Positions 26,845 through 35,447 of a DNA stretch of 64,000 nucleotides are shown here, one piece after another. The DNA is taken from positions 19,770 to 83,769 of the forward strand of contig NZ_AOID01000064.1 in assembly GCF_000337195.1 (NCBI RefSeq). Direction: 5' to 3'. The notes beneath the pieces were generated by a model, which was not told where the DNA came from, made no database searches, and saw nothing but the letters and a program-made list of their open reading frames with translations. Numbering within the stretch: the stretch's first letter is position 1; the number at the start of each line of letters is the position of its first letter. A program made the translations under genes and the position numbers. This DNA is from Natrinema versiforme JCM 10478. GTDB lineage: Archaea; Halobacteriota; Halobacteria; Halobacteriales; Natrialbaceae.

Positions 26845-27285
26845 TTATCGGACGGCCACCGAACAGAAGTTTTCGATGATCTGCTTCCCTGCGTCGGTGA
26901 GGATACTCTCGGGGTGACACTGGACGCCGACGTGCGGTCTGTCTGCATGCCGGACGCCCATCAGGATCTCGCCGTCGTCGTCCGTCCAGGCCGTCTCGAG
27001 GAGACAGGACGGCAACGACTCTTGTTCGACGGCAAGCGAGTGGTATCGCCCTACCTCGAACGGGTCTGGGAGGCCAGCGTACAGTCCAGCGCCGTCGTGG
27101 CGCACCTCGGACGGCTTCCCGTGTATCACTTCGGGGGCGTGGCCGACTGAGACGTCGTGAGCGGCACACAGCGCCTGGTGTACATCGGGGAGTACAGTTT
27201 GACCCCGTGTTCTCGAGCGGATAATCGAACGATTCCCGACGGAGAACAACTCGTCTGGGTCGGACGGAACCCACGGAGGAATCAC
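26845..27285 (-). pseudogene. trpG: Broken anthranilate synthase glutamine amidotransferase (TrpG/PabA) fragment
   Basis: From about residue 35 the frame reads like the C-terminal two thirds of TrpG: VGHAPEVIHGKPSEVRHDG, GRYHSLAVEQ, MGVRHADRPHVGVQCHPES and GKQIIENFC, including the catalytic His and Glu. The class I amidotransferase nucleophile motif GVCLGHQ is reduced to LPDVHQA, so the catalytic Cys is gone, and the N-terminal DNxDSF half is missing. No trpE or other tryptophan gene is next to it. It is best read as a relic of a trpG or pabA gene; an intact copy is expected elsewhere in the genome. Confidence 0.75.
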
Positions 27286-27423
27286 GGACCGTCCGAGTGA
27301 AAACTCGTGGTGTCAGCTAGGAGGGGTGATGTGGCGTCTATACGTGTTGGTCACCCAGCCCACAAGGAGCCATTCGGGGTCACCACCGATGGTCGTGAGG
27401 TACTCCCCGCCACAGTCTCCTGA

Positions 27424-27717
27424 TTAGCTCTTCTTGATCAGTACTTGGCCGGTACTCTGAACGAGCACGGTGTAGCCATAGTAGGAGAACGTGATGCATC
27501 CCGCCATAGTTGCATCGTCGTCGGGTGCTTCGAATGCCGTATTGAGCGCCGTCGGACTGATTCTTTTGCTCAGTGATGGCAGCTCTTCGGGATCCGCGTT
27601 TTCGTGTTCTGCGATCTCTTCTACGATCTGATCGCTGATTAATTCCGTTCCCTTCCACTCGTGGCGGAGATGATAGGTCGTTTGGTCGGTGGCTGGCTCC
27701 TTGGGTCTGCTACTCAT
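27424..27717 (-). CDS. HalOD1 output domain protein
   Basis: The 97-residue protein matches the halobacterial output domain HalOD1: YHLRHEWKGTELISDQIVEEIAEHENADPEELPSLSKRISPTALNTAF, then a GCITFSYYGYTVLVQSTGQVLIKKS beta segment. Such domains often follow response regulators; stand-alone copies are common and their partners unknown. The start MSSRPK is chosen over an ATG eleven codons upstream because of the promoter-like TTAATT about 30 bases before it. A perfect 16-base palindrome lies just beyond that box. Confidence 0.8.
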   Translation of the reverse strand: MSSRPKEPATDQTTYHLRHEWKGTELISDQIVEEIAEHENADPEELPSLSKRISPTALNTAFEAPDDDATMAGCITFSYYGYTVLVQSTGQVLIKKS

Positions 27718-27754
27718 ACGAATACCATCCGCATTCAGAACCAATGACAATTAA

Positions 27755-27770
27755 CCCGTAATATTACGGG
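27755..27770. promoter_or_regulatory. 16-base palindrome upstream of the HalOD1 gene
   Basis: CCCGTAATATTACGGG is its own complement. It is centred about 46 bases before the HalOD1 start, directly upstream of the presumed TATA/BRE, where an activator or repressor dimer would bind. Confidence 0.5.
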
Positions 27771-27848
27771 GGTTTAAGTTGTGTTTCGATACCGGATCCG
27801 AACGTGGGCCTGTAACTGTCATCTGTTCGGATCCGCTTCTTCTATTGG

Positions 27849-27905
27849 AACGGAAACAAATTGAGCCAATCGTAGTGTACCCTGATGCAACGGAAACAAT
27901 TTGAG
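27849..27905 (+). repeat. Pair of direct repeats upstream of ppc
   Basis: AACGGAAACAAATTGAG (27849-27865) recurs as AACGGAAACAATTTGAG (27889-27905) with one mismatch and an exact 40-base period, close to four helical turns. They lie 140-196 bases before ppc. Confidence 0.5.
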
Positions 27906-28044
27906 TCTCGAATGAAGTCTAGGTGATACTATGAACCTCGCAGAAGCGAGGATAATCGACGAGAGCGGTCGTCTATTGGTCTCACCGATGAAGCTGAGAT
28001 CCATCTACAGAGGACTTTTACCGTCAAACTAACATTCTCCGCAT

Positions 28045-30786
28045 ATGGATCGTCAGACGAGAGAGATTAGTCAAGACGTCCGGGAACTCGGCGCGCTCCT
28101 GGGAACCGTCCTCGAAGAGCAAACCTCGAGCAAGGCGTTCGAGGCGGTCGAGTCGGGCCGACAGACCGCGATCGAGTATCGCTCCGGTGAACGCAACTCC
28201 CGCGAGCCCTTGATCACGGAAATCGAGCGGTTATCGCCCCACAATCAGCAGATCGTCGCCCGGGCGTTTACGACCTACTTCGAGTTGATCAATCTGGCGG
28301 AAGAACAGGAGCGGATCCGAACGATCCGGACGAAATCGCAAGCGGGTACCCTCGAGGATAGCTTCGAGACCGCAGCCGAGGAACTCGGCGAGGCCGATGT
28401 CGAGACTGTCCAGCAGGTACTGGACGACGTGCTGATCGAGCCGACGTTTACCGCCCATCCGACCGAGGCCCGCCGCAAGACCGTCAAATCCAAACTCCGC
28501 GAGATTTCGACCTCGCTCGAGCGCTTAGACGAGCAACTGTTGACGGACAAAGAGACGCGTCAGGTCTGGCAGGAGATCGATGCCGAGATAACGAGCCTCT
28601 GGCAGACCCCACAGGTGCGCAATCGCCAGCCCGAACCCGAAGACGAGGCCCGCAATGTGCAGTGGTATCTCGAGAACACGCTGTTCGATGCCGTCGGCGA
28701 GATCTACGACGAACTCGACGAGGCGATCGACGCCGAAGTCCCCGGCAATCTCGAGATTCCGAAACTCTTCGAATTCCGGTCGTGGGCGGGCAGCGACCGC
28801 GACGGCAACCCCTACGTCACCCCCGACGTGACCGCCAACACGCTCGAGCGCCAACGCTCGCTGATCGCCGAGCGCTATCAGGCGGAGTTCAAGCGACTCT
28901 CCGGTGTCTTGAGCCAGGACGGGAGCCGGATCGATGCCGGCTCCGCCTTCCAGGCCTCCCTCGAGCGCGACCACGAGTTGCTGCCCGGCGTCGCCCGCAC
29001 GGCCGAAGAGCGGTATCCGGACGAGCCCTACCGACAGAAGCTCAAGCTCATGCGCGAGCGCCTGCGCCGCGTCGGCGACGTGCGCCCGGGCGGCTACGAC
29101 GACGTCGACGACCTCCTCGAGGATCTCGAGGTAATCGCGATGAGCCTGCGGAACAACGGTGCCGAGAGCGTCGTCGACGCCCATGTCGATCCGATCCGCC
29201 GGCAGGTCGCCACCTTCGGCTTCTCGCTCGCGAGTCTCGACCTGCGCGAGCACCAAGCGAAACACACCGACGCCATCGCTGAAGCCCTCGAGGCCGAGGG
29301 GATCGACTATCACGGGCTCTCGGAGGACGAGCGCGTCGAGTTCCTAACTGATGCCGTCCTCCAGGAGGAATCCGTGATCGACCTCGGTGACACCGAGGAC
29401 CTTTCGGACGATTCCGAGCGAGTCCTCCGGCTGTTCGACAGCCTCGCCGACTGGCAGACCGAGTACGGTAGTCACGCCATCGACACCTACTGTATCTCGA
29501 TGACCGAGGAACCCAGTCACGTCCTCGAGGTGCTGTTCTTGGCCGATCAGGCCGGAGTGGTATCCCTGCCAGAACATGCCGGAATCGATATCGTTCCGCT
29601 GCTCGAGACCGAATACGCCCTTTCGGGTGCCCGGCGGATCATGGGCACCCTATTTGAGAACGAGGCCTATGCACAGGTGCTCGAGGTCCGCGGGCAGACC
29701 CAGGAGATCATGCTTGGGTACTCGGACTCGAACAAGGAGAACGGCTTTTTAGCGGCAAACTGGTCGCTGTACAAGAACCAGCGCCGCCTCGGCGAGATCT
29801 GTGATGATCACGACGTGACGATGCGGCTGTTCCACGGCCGCGGCGGCTCGATCTCGCGCGGTGGCGGCCCGATGAACGAGGCGCTGCTCGCGCTGCCGAA
29901 TTCGACGGTGACTGGCCAAGTCAAGTTCACCGAACAGGGCGAAGCGATCGCCGAAAAGTACGCCAACCCCCGCATCGCCGAGCGCAACATCGAGCAGATG
30001 CTCAACGCCCAACTGCGGGCCCGCAAGCAGGCGATCGACCAACCCGAAGAAGAGGTCCGCGAGGAGTGGGTCGAGGCCATGGAGACCATGGCCGACGCTG
30101 CCCGTCAGGAGTACCGCGATCTCCTCGAGAGCGAGGGATTCGTCCAGTACTTCGAGCAGGCGACGCCGATTAGGGTCATCGAGGATCTCGATCTGGGGTC
30201 GCGGCCGGCCTCCCGCTCGGGTGAGCGCACGGTCGAAGACCTGCGGGCGATCCCGTGGGTGTTCTCGTGGACCCAGTCGCGGTGTATCCTTCCGGGCTGG
30301 TACGCCATTGCGACCGGTATAGAGGCCTATCTCGAGGGCGAGGAGCCACGCTCCTCGGAACAGTCGAGCGGCGATGAGCCGCGAGATGACGGCGGATCGA
30401 TGGAGACATTGCAGGAGATGTACGACGAGTGGCCGTTCTTCCGAACCACGCTCGACAACGCCGCGCTCTCACTCTCACGGACTGAACTCGAGATCGCCGA
30501 GCGGTACGCGGAGATGGCCGAGCCGGTGCTTCGCGAGCGGTTCTTCCCGCGCGTCTCCGAGGAGTACGAGCGGGCCGCCGACCTGATCACCGAGATCGGC
30601 CAGCGCGACCGCCTGCACACCCGCGACTGGCTCGGCGAGAATCTGGAGCGGCGGAATCCGTACGTCGATCCCCTGAACATGCTGCAGGTACACCTGCTCG
30701 ATCAGAATCACCGAACGGATCTCGAAGAACGAACGCTTCGATTGACTGTCAAGGGAATCGCGGCCGGCATGAAAAACACGGGCTAA
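28045..30786 (+). CDS. ppc: Phosphoenolpyruvate carboxylase
   Basis: This 913-residue bacterial-type PEPC makes oxaloacetate from PEP and bicarbonate. Conserved motifs are EPTFTAHPTEARRKT (catalytic His near 138), FRSWAGSDRDGNPYVTPDVT (about 250), EIMLGYSDSNKENGFLAANW (about 552), FHGRGGSISRGGGP (about 594) and the C-terminal GIAAGMKNTG. An acidic insertion before LQEMYDEWPFFRTTLDN is a halophilic feature. The start is leaderless, behind the box at 28013. As an anaplerotic enzyme it would restock the TCA cycle during growth on C1- and pyruvate-yielding substrates such as betaine. It stands alone behind a region with paired repeats. Confidence 0.97.
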   Translation: MDRQTREISQDVRELGALLGTVLEEQTSSKAFEAVESGRQTAIEYRSGERNSREPLITEIERLSPHNQQIVARAFTTYFELINLAEEQERIRTIRTKSQAGTLEDSFETAAEELGEADVETVQQVLDDVLIEPTFTAHPTEARRKTVKSKLREISTSLERLDEQLLTDKETRQVWQEIDAEITSLWQTPQVRNRQPEPEDEARNVQWYLENTLFDAVGEIYDELDEAIDAEVPGNLEIPKLFEFRSWAGSDRDGNPYVTPDVTANTLERQRSLIAERYQAEFKRLSGVLSQDGSRIDAGSAFQASLERDHELLPGVARTAEERYPDEPYRQKLKLMRERLRRVGDVRPGGYDDVDDLLEDLEVIAMSLRNNGAESVVDAHVDPIRRQVATFGFSLASLDLREHQAKHTDAIAEALEAEGIDYHGLSEDERVEFLTDAVLQEESVIDLGDTEDLSDDSERVLRLFDSLADWQTEYGSHAIDTYCISMTEEPSHVLEVLFLADQAGVVSLPEHAGIDIVPLLETEYALSGARRIMGTLFENEAYAQVLEVRGQTQEIMLGYSDSNKENGFLAANWSLYKNQRRLGEICDDHDVTMRLFHGRGGSISRGGGPMNEALLALPNSTVTGQVKFTEQGEAIAEKYANPRIAERNIEQMLNAQLRARKQAIDQPEEEVREEWVEAMETMADAARQEYRDLLESEGFVQYFEQATPIRVIEDLDLGSRPASRSGERTVEDLRAIPWVFSWTQSRCILPGWYAIATGIEAYLEGEEPRSSEQSSGDEPRDDGGSMETLQEMYDEWPFFRTTLDNAALSLSRTELEIAERYAEMAEPVLRERFFPRVSEEYERAADLITEIGQRDRLHTRDWLGENLERRNPYVDPLNMLQVHLLDQNHRTDLEERTLRLTVKGIAAGMKNTG

Positions 30787-31580
30787 GGTCGGCAGCGGTC
30801 GATCGTGACGAACGGACCGTCGTTCACTAGTCACTATCCAGCCGTCGCAGTTCCCTCTCGACTGGGCTATGGGTAATTATATGTGAACCATGAGGTGGGA
30901 CGGTTTTCTGGTATCTCTATCAAAACTGGCTTAGGTCGTATTCTGTGGACCGAGAACGGACACTACGTCAGCTGATGGAGTTCGGTATTCGACTCTACTT
31001 TGCCGAATCATCATCTTAGGATTTAGTTAGATAGTATGATGTATGCTGTCGAGAAATCACGGAAGTCTGTGTCCGATTGGGACAGAAAGCCGATCTACAG
31101 CTAGCAACTGACGCGAATCCCAATTGCGTTTCGCTCAATGGACCTGTAATTCGGAGACGGTCATCACCGTATTATTTGCCAGACATGGAAGCTGTAATGA
31201 AATAGAACTCAACATATGGCTGCTTTAGATGATCAAACCTATCGATAGCGCTATTTCTATGAGGGGTGACCGAGAAACACAATATCAAATATTCTGTGTC
31301 TCTCGTTGATGGCGCACAGCATTTCAAGCTCGCACTCCGTCGATACGGGCTCTGATTTCGATACGAAAAAATCGGTGATCGGAACGTCGCCAAAATATGT
31401 TTAGAGTGATAAAAGACCGACTATTCCCGTTCTCAAACCATTTCAGTTACGTCGAACCGTCAACCGCAGAAACCTATCCCCAAGCCGTCGCCATCTGGCA
31501 AAGTGAGACGAACTAAACACGACCACGATCGCGACGGCTGTCTTTCTGTTCCTCTCGTCCGTCGCCCCGATCGGTGCGTC
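30787..31580. other. Long AT-rich intergenic region
   Basis: About 790 bases between convergent ppc and acyl-CoA synthetase genes show many stops in all frames and no recognisable gene, RNA or repeat. Base composition is clearly more AT-rich than the flanking genes. Confidence 0.5.
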
Positions 31581-33314
31581 TCACGCCGTCTCGGTGTCGT
31601 CTGCCGTTTCGTCTCGGAGCTCTGTCCGGCGGATCTTCCCGGTGACTGTCTTCGGGAGATCCTCCCGGAACTCGATTTCGCGGGGGTACTCGTGTGCCGA
31701 CAGTTCTTCTCGAACGTGGGTTTTGATCTTCTCTGCGAGCTCTTCGGAGCCCGTCGCCCCCTCGCTGGGAACGACGTAGGCCTTCACGATGTTGCCCCGC
31801 TCTCGATGGGGCTTCGGCACGACGGCCGCCTCGGCGACGGCCTCGTGTTCGCCCAGCGAACTCTCGACCTCGAAGGGGCCGATCCGGTACCCCGACGAAA
31901 GGATGACGTCGTCGGCGCGCCCCTCGAACCAGAAGTACCCGTCCTCGTCCCTGTGTGCGAGGTCGCCCGAGAGGTACCACTCACCGTCAGATGTCCCGTC
32001 TGACGAGGATCGCATCGCTTCGCTCTGCTCACCCCCGTCCGGTCCATCGACGAAGCAGTCCGCGGTCTTGTCGGGCTTCTCCCAGTACTCCGCGAAGAAA
32101 CAGGGGTAGTCCCCGCGCTGGGCGATTTCGCCTGTTTCGCCGGGCTCGAGCACCTCTCCGGTTTCGGGGTCGACGACGGCGGCCTCGATCCCGGGCAGCG
32201 GTTTGCCCATCGATCCCGGCCGGACCTCCATCGCCGGGTAGTTGTTGATGATCATGTTCCCCGTCTCGGTCTGGCCGTAGGTGTCGTGGATCGTGACGTC
32301 GAGGGTCTCTTCGCCCCACTCGACGACGCCCGCCGAGAGCGGTTCGCCGATCGACAGCGCGTGGCGTAGGTCCAGCGAGACTCCCTCCAGGACGTCCTCG
32401 TGTTCGCGAAGCATGCGGTAGGCCGTCGGAACCGAGAACAGGACCGTGATGGGGTAGGTATCGAGGAGTTCGGCCCACGCGTCGGTCTCGAACTCGCCCT
32501 CGTACGTGAACAGTGCGGTTCCCCAGAACCACGCGCCCAGCGTGTTGATCGGCCCGGTCAGCCAGCCGAGATCCGCCGTCGACCAGTAGCAATCGCCCTC
32601 CTGTAGGTCGACCGCATACTTCTGCGTGGCGGCGACGCCGGCGACCCACCGATGTTTGTGCAAAACGCCTTTCGCCAGTCCGGTCGTCCCGCTGGTGTAG
32701 TACAGTAACGCGTCGTCCTCGCCGCTCGTGTCGGCTGGCTCGTACTCGCGACTCGCGCTCGCCATCTCGCTCCGGTAGCTCGCGTCGCCGCGCCGGATGC
32801 CTGTTCCGTCATCGCTGACGACGATGACGTGTTCGACGGATGGAACGTCCTCGAGCGCGTCCGCAACCGTCTCGCGGTTCGCCGCCGTGGTGACGATCGC
32901 CTTCGCGTCGCAGTCATCTAGCCGATAGGCGATCCCATCGGGGCCGAACCGTTCGTTGATCCCGCCGAAGACGGCCCCTCGCTTGAGCGTCCCGATAAGC
33001 GCGACGTAGTGTTCGGGGATTCGCGGCATGTACGAGAACACGCGGTCGCCTCGTTCGATGCCGAGCCCCTCGAGGACGTTCGCGAACCGATCGGTTCGAT
33101 CGGCGAGTTCCCAGAAGGTCATCGTCGTCAGCTCCCCGTCGGTATCGACCTGATACAATGCGACCTTCTCCTTGTTCTCGGCGTGGCGATCGCAGACCTC
33201 GTGTGCGATATTCAACGACGAGGGGGCGTCCCAGTCCGCCGCGTCGTAGATCTCGTCCCACGAGAACGCCTCGCGAACGTCCTCGTAGTCAGCCATGTTG
33301 TGACTATGTGCCAT
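31581..33314 (-). CDS. AMP-forming acyl-CoA (acetyl-CoA-type) synthetase
   Basis: The 577-residue ANL-superfamily enzyme activates a short acid with ATP to acyl-AMP and then acyl-CoA. It has the P-loop-like YTSGTTGLAKGVLH (about 205), the DTYGQTETG motif (about 345), GYFWFEGRADDVILSSGYRIGPFEVE (about 465-490) and the catalytic Lys in PKTVTGKIRR near the C-terminus. Length and the QTETG motif suit the acetate/medium-chain acyl-CoA synthetase branch. The start MAHSHN follows a TATA-like CAATTATTG by about 28 bases; a Met six codons later is an alternative. It stands alone; acetate or propionate are plausible substrates. Confidence 0.9.
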   Translation of the reverse strand: MAHSHNMADYEDVREAFSWDEIYDAADWDAPSSLNIAHEVCDRHAENKEKVALYQVDTDGELTTMTFWELADRTDRFANVLEGLGIERGDRVFSYMPRIPEHYVALIGTLKRGAVFGGINERFGPDGIAYRLDDCDAKAIVTTAANRETVADALEDVPSVEHVIVVSDDGTGIRRGDASYRSEMASASREYEPADTSGEDDALLYYTSGTTGLAKGVLHKHRWVAGVAATQKYAVDLQEGDCYWSTADLGWLTGPINTLGAWFWGTALFTYEGEFETDAWAELLDTYPITVLFSVPTAYRMLREHEDVLEGVSLDLRHALSIGEPLSAGVVEWGEETLDVTIHDTYGQTETGNMIINNYPAMEVRPGSMGKPLPGIEAAVVDPETGEVLEPGETGEIAQRGDYPCFFAEYWEKPDKTADCFVDGPDGGEQSEAMRSSSDGTSDGEWYLSGDLAHRDEDGYFWFEGRADDVILSSGYRIGPFEVESSLGEHEAVAEAAVVPKPHRERGNIVKAYVVPSEGATGSEELAEKIKTHVREELSAHEYPREIEFREDLPKTVTGKIRRTELRDETADDTETA

Positions 33315-33624
33315 ACACTACGGGTGGCTTCGTTCTTGGCAATAATTGCACCGGCTGGTTGCACCCCAGCGATCGAGGAGAAAAACCCGCGGAGTGGCGA
33401 CCCCGCTTCGAAAGTTCGGTATCCGCGGGCGAAGGCAGTCTCGAGAACACTGGCTAAACTGAACATCGGTCACTGCTCGCGGTCGCCGATTGTCCGTCGA
33501 CTCGAATTCTCGACTGATCGCTTCGACGGCACGTCTTGTCTCCTCCCATCCCGTGTCGCTGCTTGGCTCTCGAGTGGCAAGCGCGATCGACTGTCTCGCC
33601 TGCCCGTCACGAATATCGTGCCAG
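33315..33624. other. Intergenic region
   Basis: Except for the acyl-CoA synthetase promoter at the left end nothing recognisable is seen; short frames in it lack codon bias. Confidence 0.4.
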
Positions 33625-34044
33625 CTACGACCCCGTTTCGACGAGGTCCGCTTCTCCGTGCGTCTCGTCGACGGTCGTCACACGGACCGTCGCCTCGATC
33701 GCCGCGATATCCGCCTCGAGGAAGAGGACGAACCCGCTTTCTGTCTTGCAGACGAGCGTGCCGTCGGCTTTCTCGTCGACGATATCGACGGTCACCTCGT
33801 CACCCGGTTCGGGTTTTCCACCCAAGGATTCCCCACAACGCCAACAGTCGGGATCGTACTCTGTGGACCCTTCAGGCGCGTTGTTTGCCCCGCAGCGACG
33901 CGTATCGCATTTGATGAACGAGTCGTGTTTTCTCGGCTGGTAGCGTCCCACAGTACTTCGTCCGTACCGTCTCCTAAAAGCATGCCGCTCGCTCAATGAC
34001 GCCGGATTCGGTCTCCGAACGAAGTCGGTTTCGAACTCACTCAT
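33625..34044 (-). CDS. Zinc-ribbon plus TRAM-like domain protein
   Basis: A four-cysteine zinc ribbon (KCDTRRCGANN...DCWRCGESLG, about residues 45-75) is followed by a beta-barrel segment PGDEVTVDIVDEKADGTLVCKTESGFVLFLEADIAA that resembles a TRAM/OB-like RNA-binding domain. Such small proteins are common in haloarchaea and probably bind RNA. The first Met gives 139 residues, but the first 30 residues look poorly coding. A GTG at 33951 (VGRYQPRKHDSF) lies 24 bases downstream of a TATA-like CTTTTAGG, so a start there with 108 residues is also likely. It has no clear operon partner. Confidence 0.65.
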   Translation of the reverse strand: MSEFETDFVRRPNPASLSERHAFRRRYGRSTVGRYQPRKHDSFIKCDTRRCGANNAPEGSTEYDPDCWRCGESLGGKPEPGDEVTVDIVDEKADGTLVCKTESGFVLFLEADIAAIEATVRVTTVDETHGEADLVETGS

Positions 34045-34352
34045 CAGTATCTGACAGGCTTGTGATCGAGGTGAGTGACAATTCGACGATCAGCTTCCGA
34101 TAGTCTCCCTCAAGAAGGCGAGGCCCCGTCTCGGAGCGGATCGGTGCTGGATAGACGACCGCATCCGTCCCCCGCCGTTGGGACGTCGGACGACTCTCGA
34201 GCGGTTTCGATATAACAGTCGGCGACTGCGTGACTCGCTCTTCTGAGACGCATTCAACCAGTCGTATTCGAGCCGTATACTAGTTTAGCCCATGATATCT
34301 TCCGTTCACTTATTCTCGGAATCCTTATCCGTCGATAGACAGAACTTCCGAT
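34045..34352. other. Divergent intergenic region before padR-type gene
   Basis: It holds the TATA-like TCCTTATCC (34320-34328) for the PadR gene. No gene is recognisable in the rest. Confidence 0.4.
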
Positions 34353-34646
34353 ATGTACGATCTCACTGGCTTCCAGCGAGACTTGCTGTACACGATCGCC
34401 GGACAGGACGAACCGCACGGACTCGCGATCAAGGAGGAACTCGAGGAGTACTACGAAAAGGAGATCCACCACGGACGACTCTACCCCAACCTCGACACCC
34501 TCGTCGATAAAGGGCTCGTCGAGAAAGGCGAACTCGACCAGCGAACGAATTACTACACGGTCACGGCCCGCGGGCGACGCGAACTCGAGGCCCGTCGCGA
34601 GTGGGAAGACAGCTACGTCGGCGAGTTACTCGCCGACTCTGAGTGA
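34353..34646 (+). CDS. PadR family transcriptional regulator
   Basis: The 97-residue winged helix reads LTGFQRDLLYTIAGQDEPHGLAIKEELEEYYEKEIHHGRLYPNLDTLVDKGLVEKG with a YYTVTARGRRELEARR wing, the normal PadR N-terminal domain without a C-terminal dimerisation extension. This short form is common in haloarchaea. It probably represses a promoter nearby or its own. The start is leaderless, 26 bases behind TCCTTATCC. Neighbours give no hint of the ligand. Confidence 0.9.
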   Translation: MYDLTGFQRDLLYTIAGQDEPHGLAIKEELEEYYEKEIHHGRLYPNLDTLVDKGLVEKGELDQRTNYYTVTARGRRELEARREWEDSYVGELLADSE

Positions 34647-35447
34647 GCGACCTGCCCGTACTGGGCTGGGTCACGCTCGAGCCGCTTTGATGCGGAGTTG
34701 CGGGGACTGGTATCGGATGAAGAGACGCATCGCGCCTTCTGCACCCCGTGTTATCTCGATGAACACCGCTGCCGGGTCAGTCGGCCGCTACTTCGTAGTC
34801 GAGTCGCGGTTCCGGAGCAGTGCAGTATTTCACCTAATCACAGTATTCCGACTTTGGTCCGTTCGATTTACCTATCGGATTTAGATATTGTTCCGCTATC
34901 CGAGATAGTGGTGAACTAAATGGACCCGTAATCATTTCGTCATTGCTTCTCCGAAGTCGACCGGCAACTCAAGACTGGCTGGTATTCGATCGCGTTACAA
35001 TCGGTCCATCGGTATATTGCTCAGTTATCTATCTGCAACCGTATGGTTATGGCGTATATAAATCAAATAATTGGCTGTGCTGGAGTTATTGAAATGTAAC
35101 TATAGCTCTTCCCGAGTAAAGTCCTTAGAAATCGCATACTGGGAACGATGCCGCTATCGTTCGTTTCTCATTCATTCAATACTACGAATCAGTCGCTTCT
35201 TCCGTCACGACCAACATTGATCTCGAGACGGTACTCTCGAACGATACTAGATTGATAATAATACGATTTCAAACAGTACGAACTATATACCAAATATATT
35301 ATTTTATTGCTCGATCTTTGCCCGCCGGTACTAGATCTATCGTGCTGTCTGGTAGCACCCATCGAACGAGTGTCCGATAATGATTAACTGACTGGTACCG
35401 ACAGTGAGAGTCCGGGAGAAATTACGTACGACTTCTCCGACGAGACC
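34647..35447. other. Long AT-rich region without genes
   Basis: About 800 bases with dense stops in all frames. The last 60 bases (35388-35447) are an in-frame extension of the short-chain dehydrogenase without a normal start codon. It may be decayed insertion or regulatory DNA; no repeat was recognised. Confidence 0.45.

Larger units (their letters stand above)
27718..28044. other. Divergent promoter region HalOD1 / ppc
   Basis: The 327 bases hold the palindrome at 27755, two direct repeats at 27849 and 27889, and a TATA-like ACTTTTACC (28013-28021) about 28 bases before ppc. No gene is seen. Confidence 0.5.

Noticed and set aside
31172-31393. 73-codon minus-strand frame in the AT-rich gap after ppc
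   Set aside because: Composition is like non-coding DNA and no homology is recognisable.
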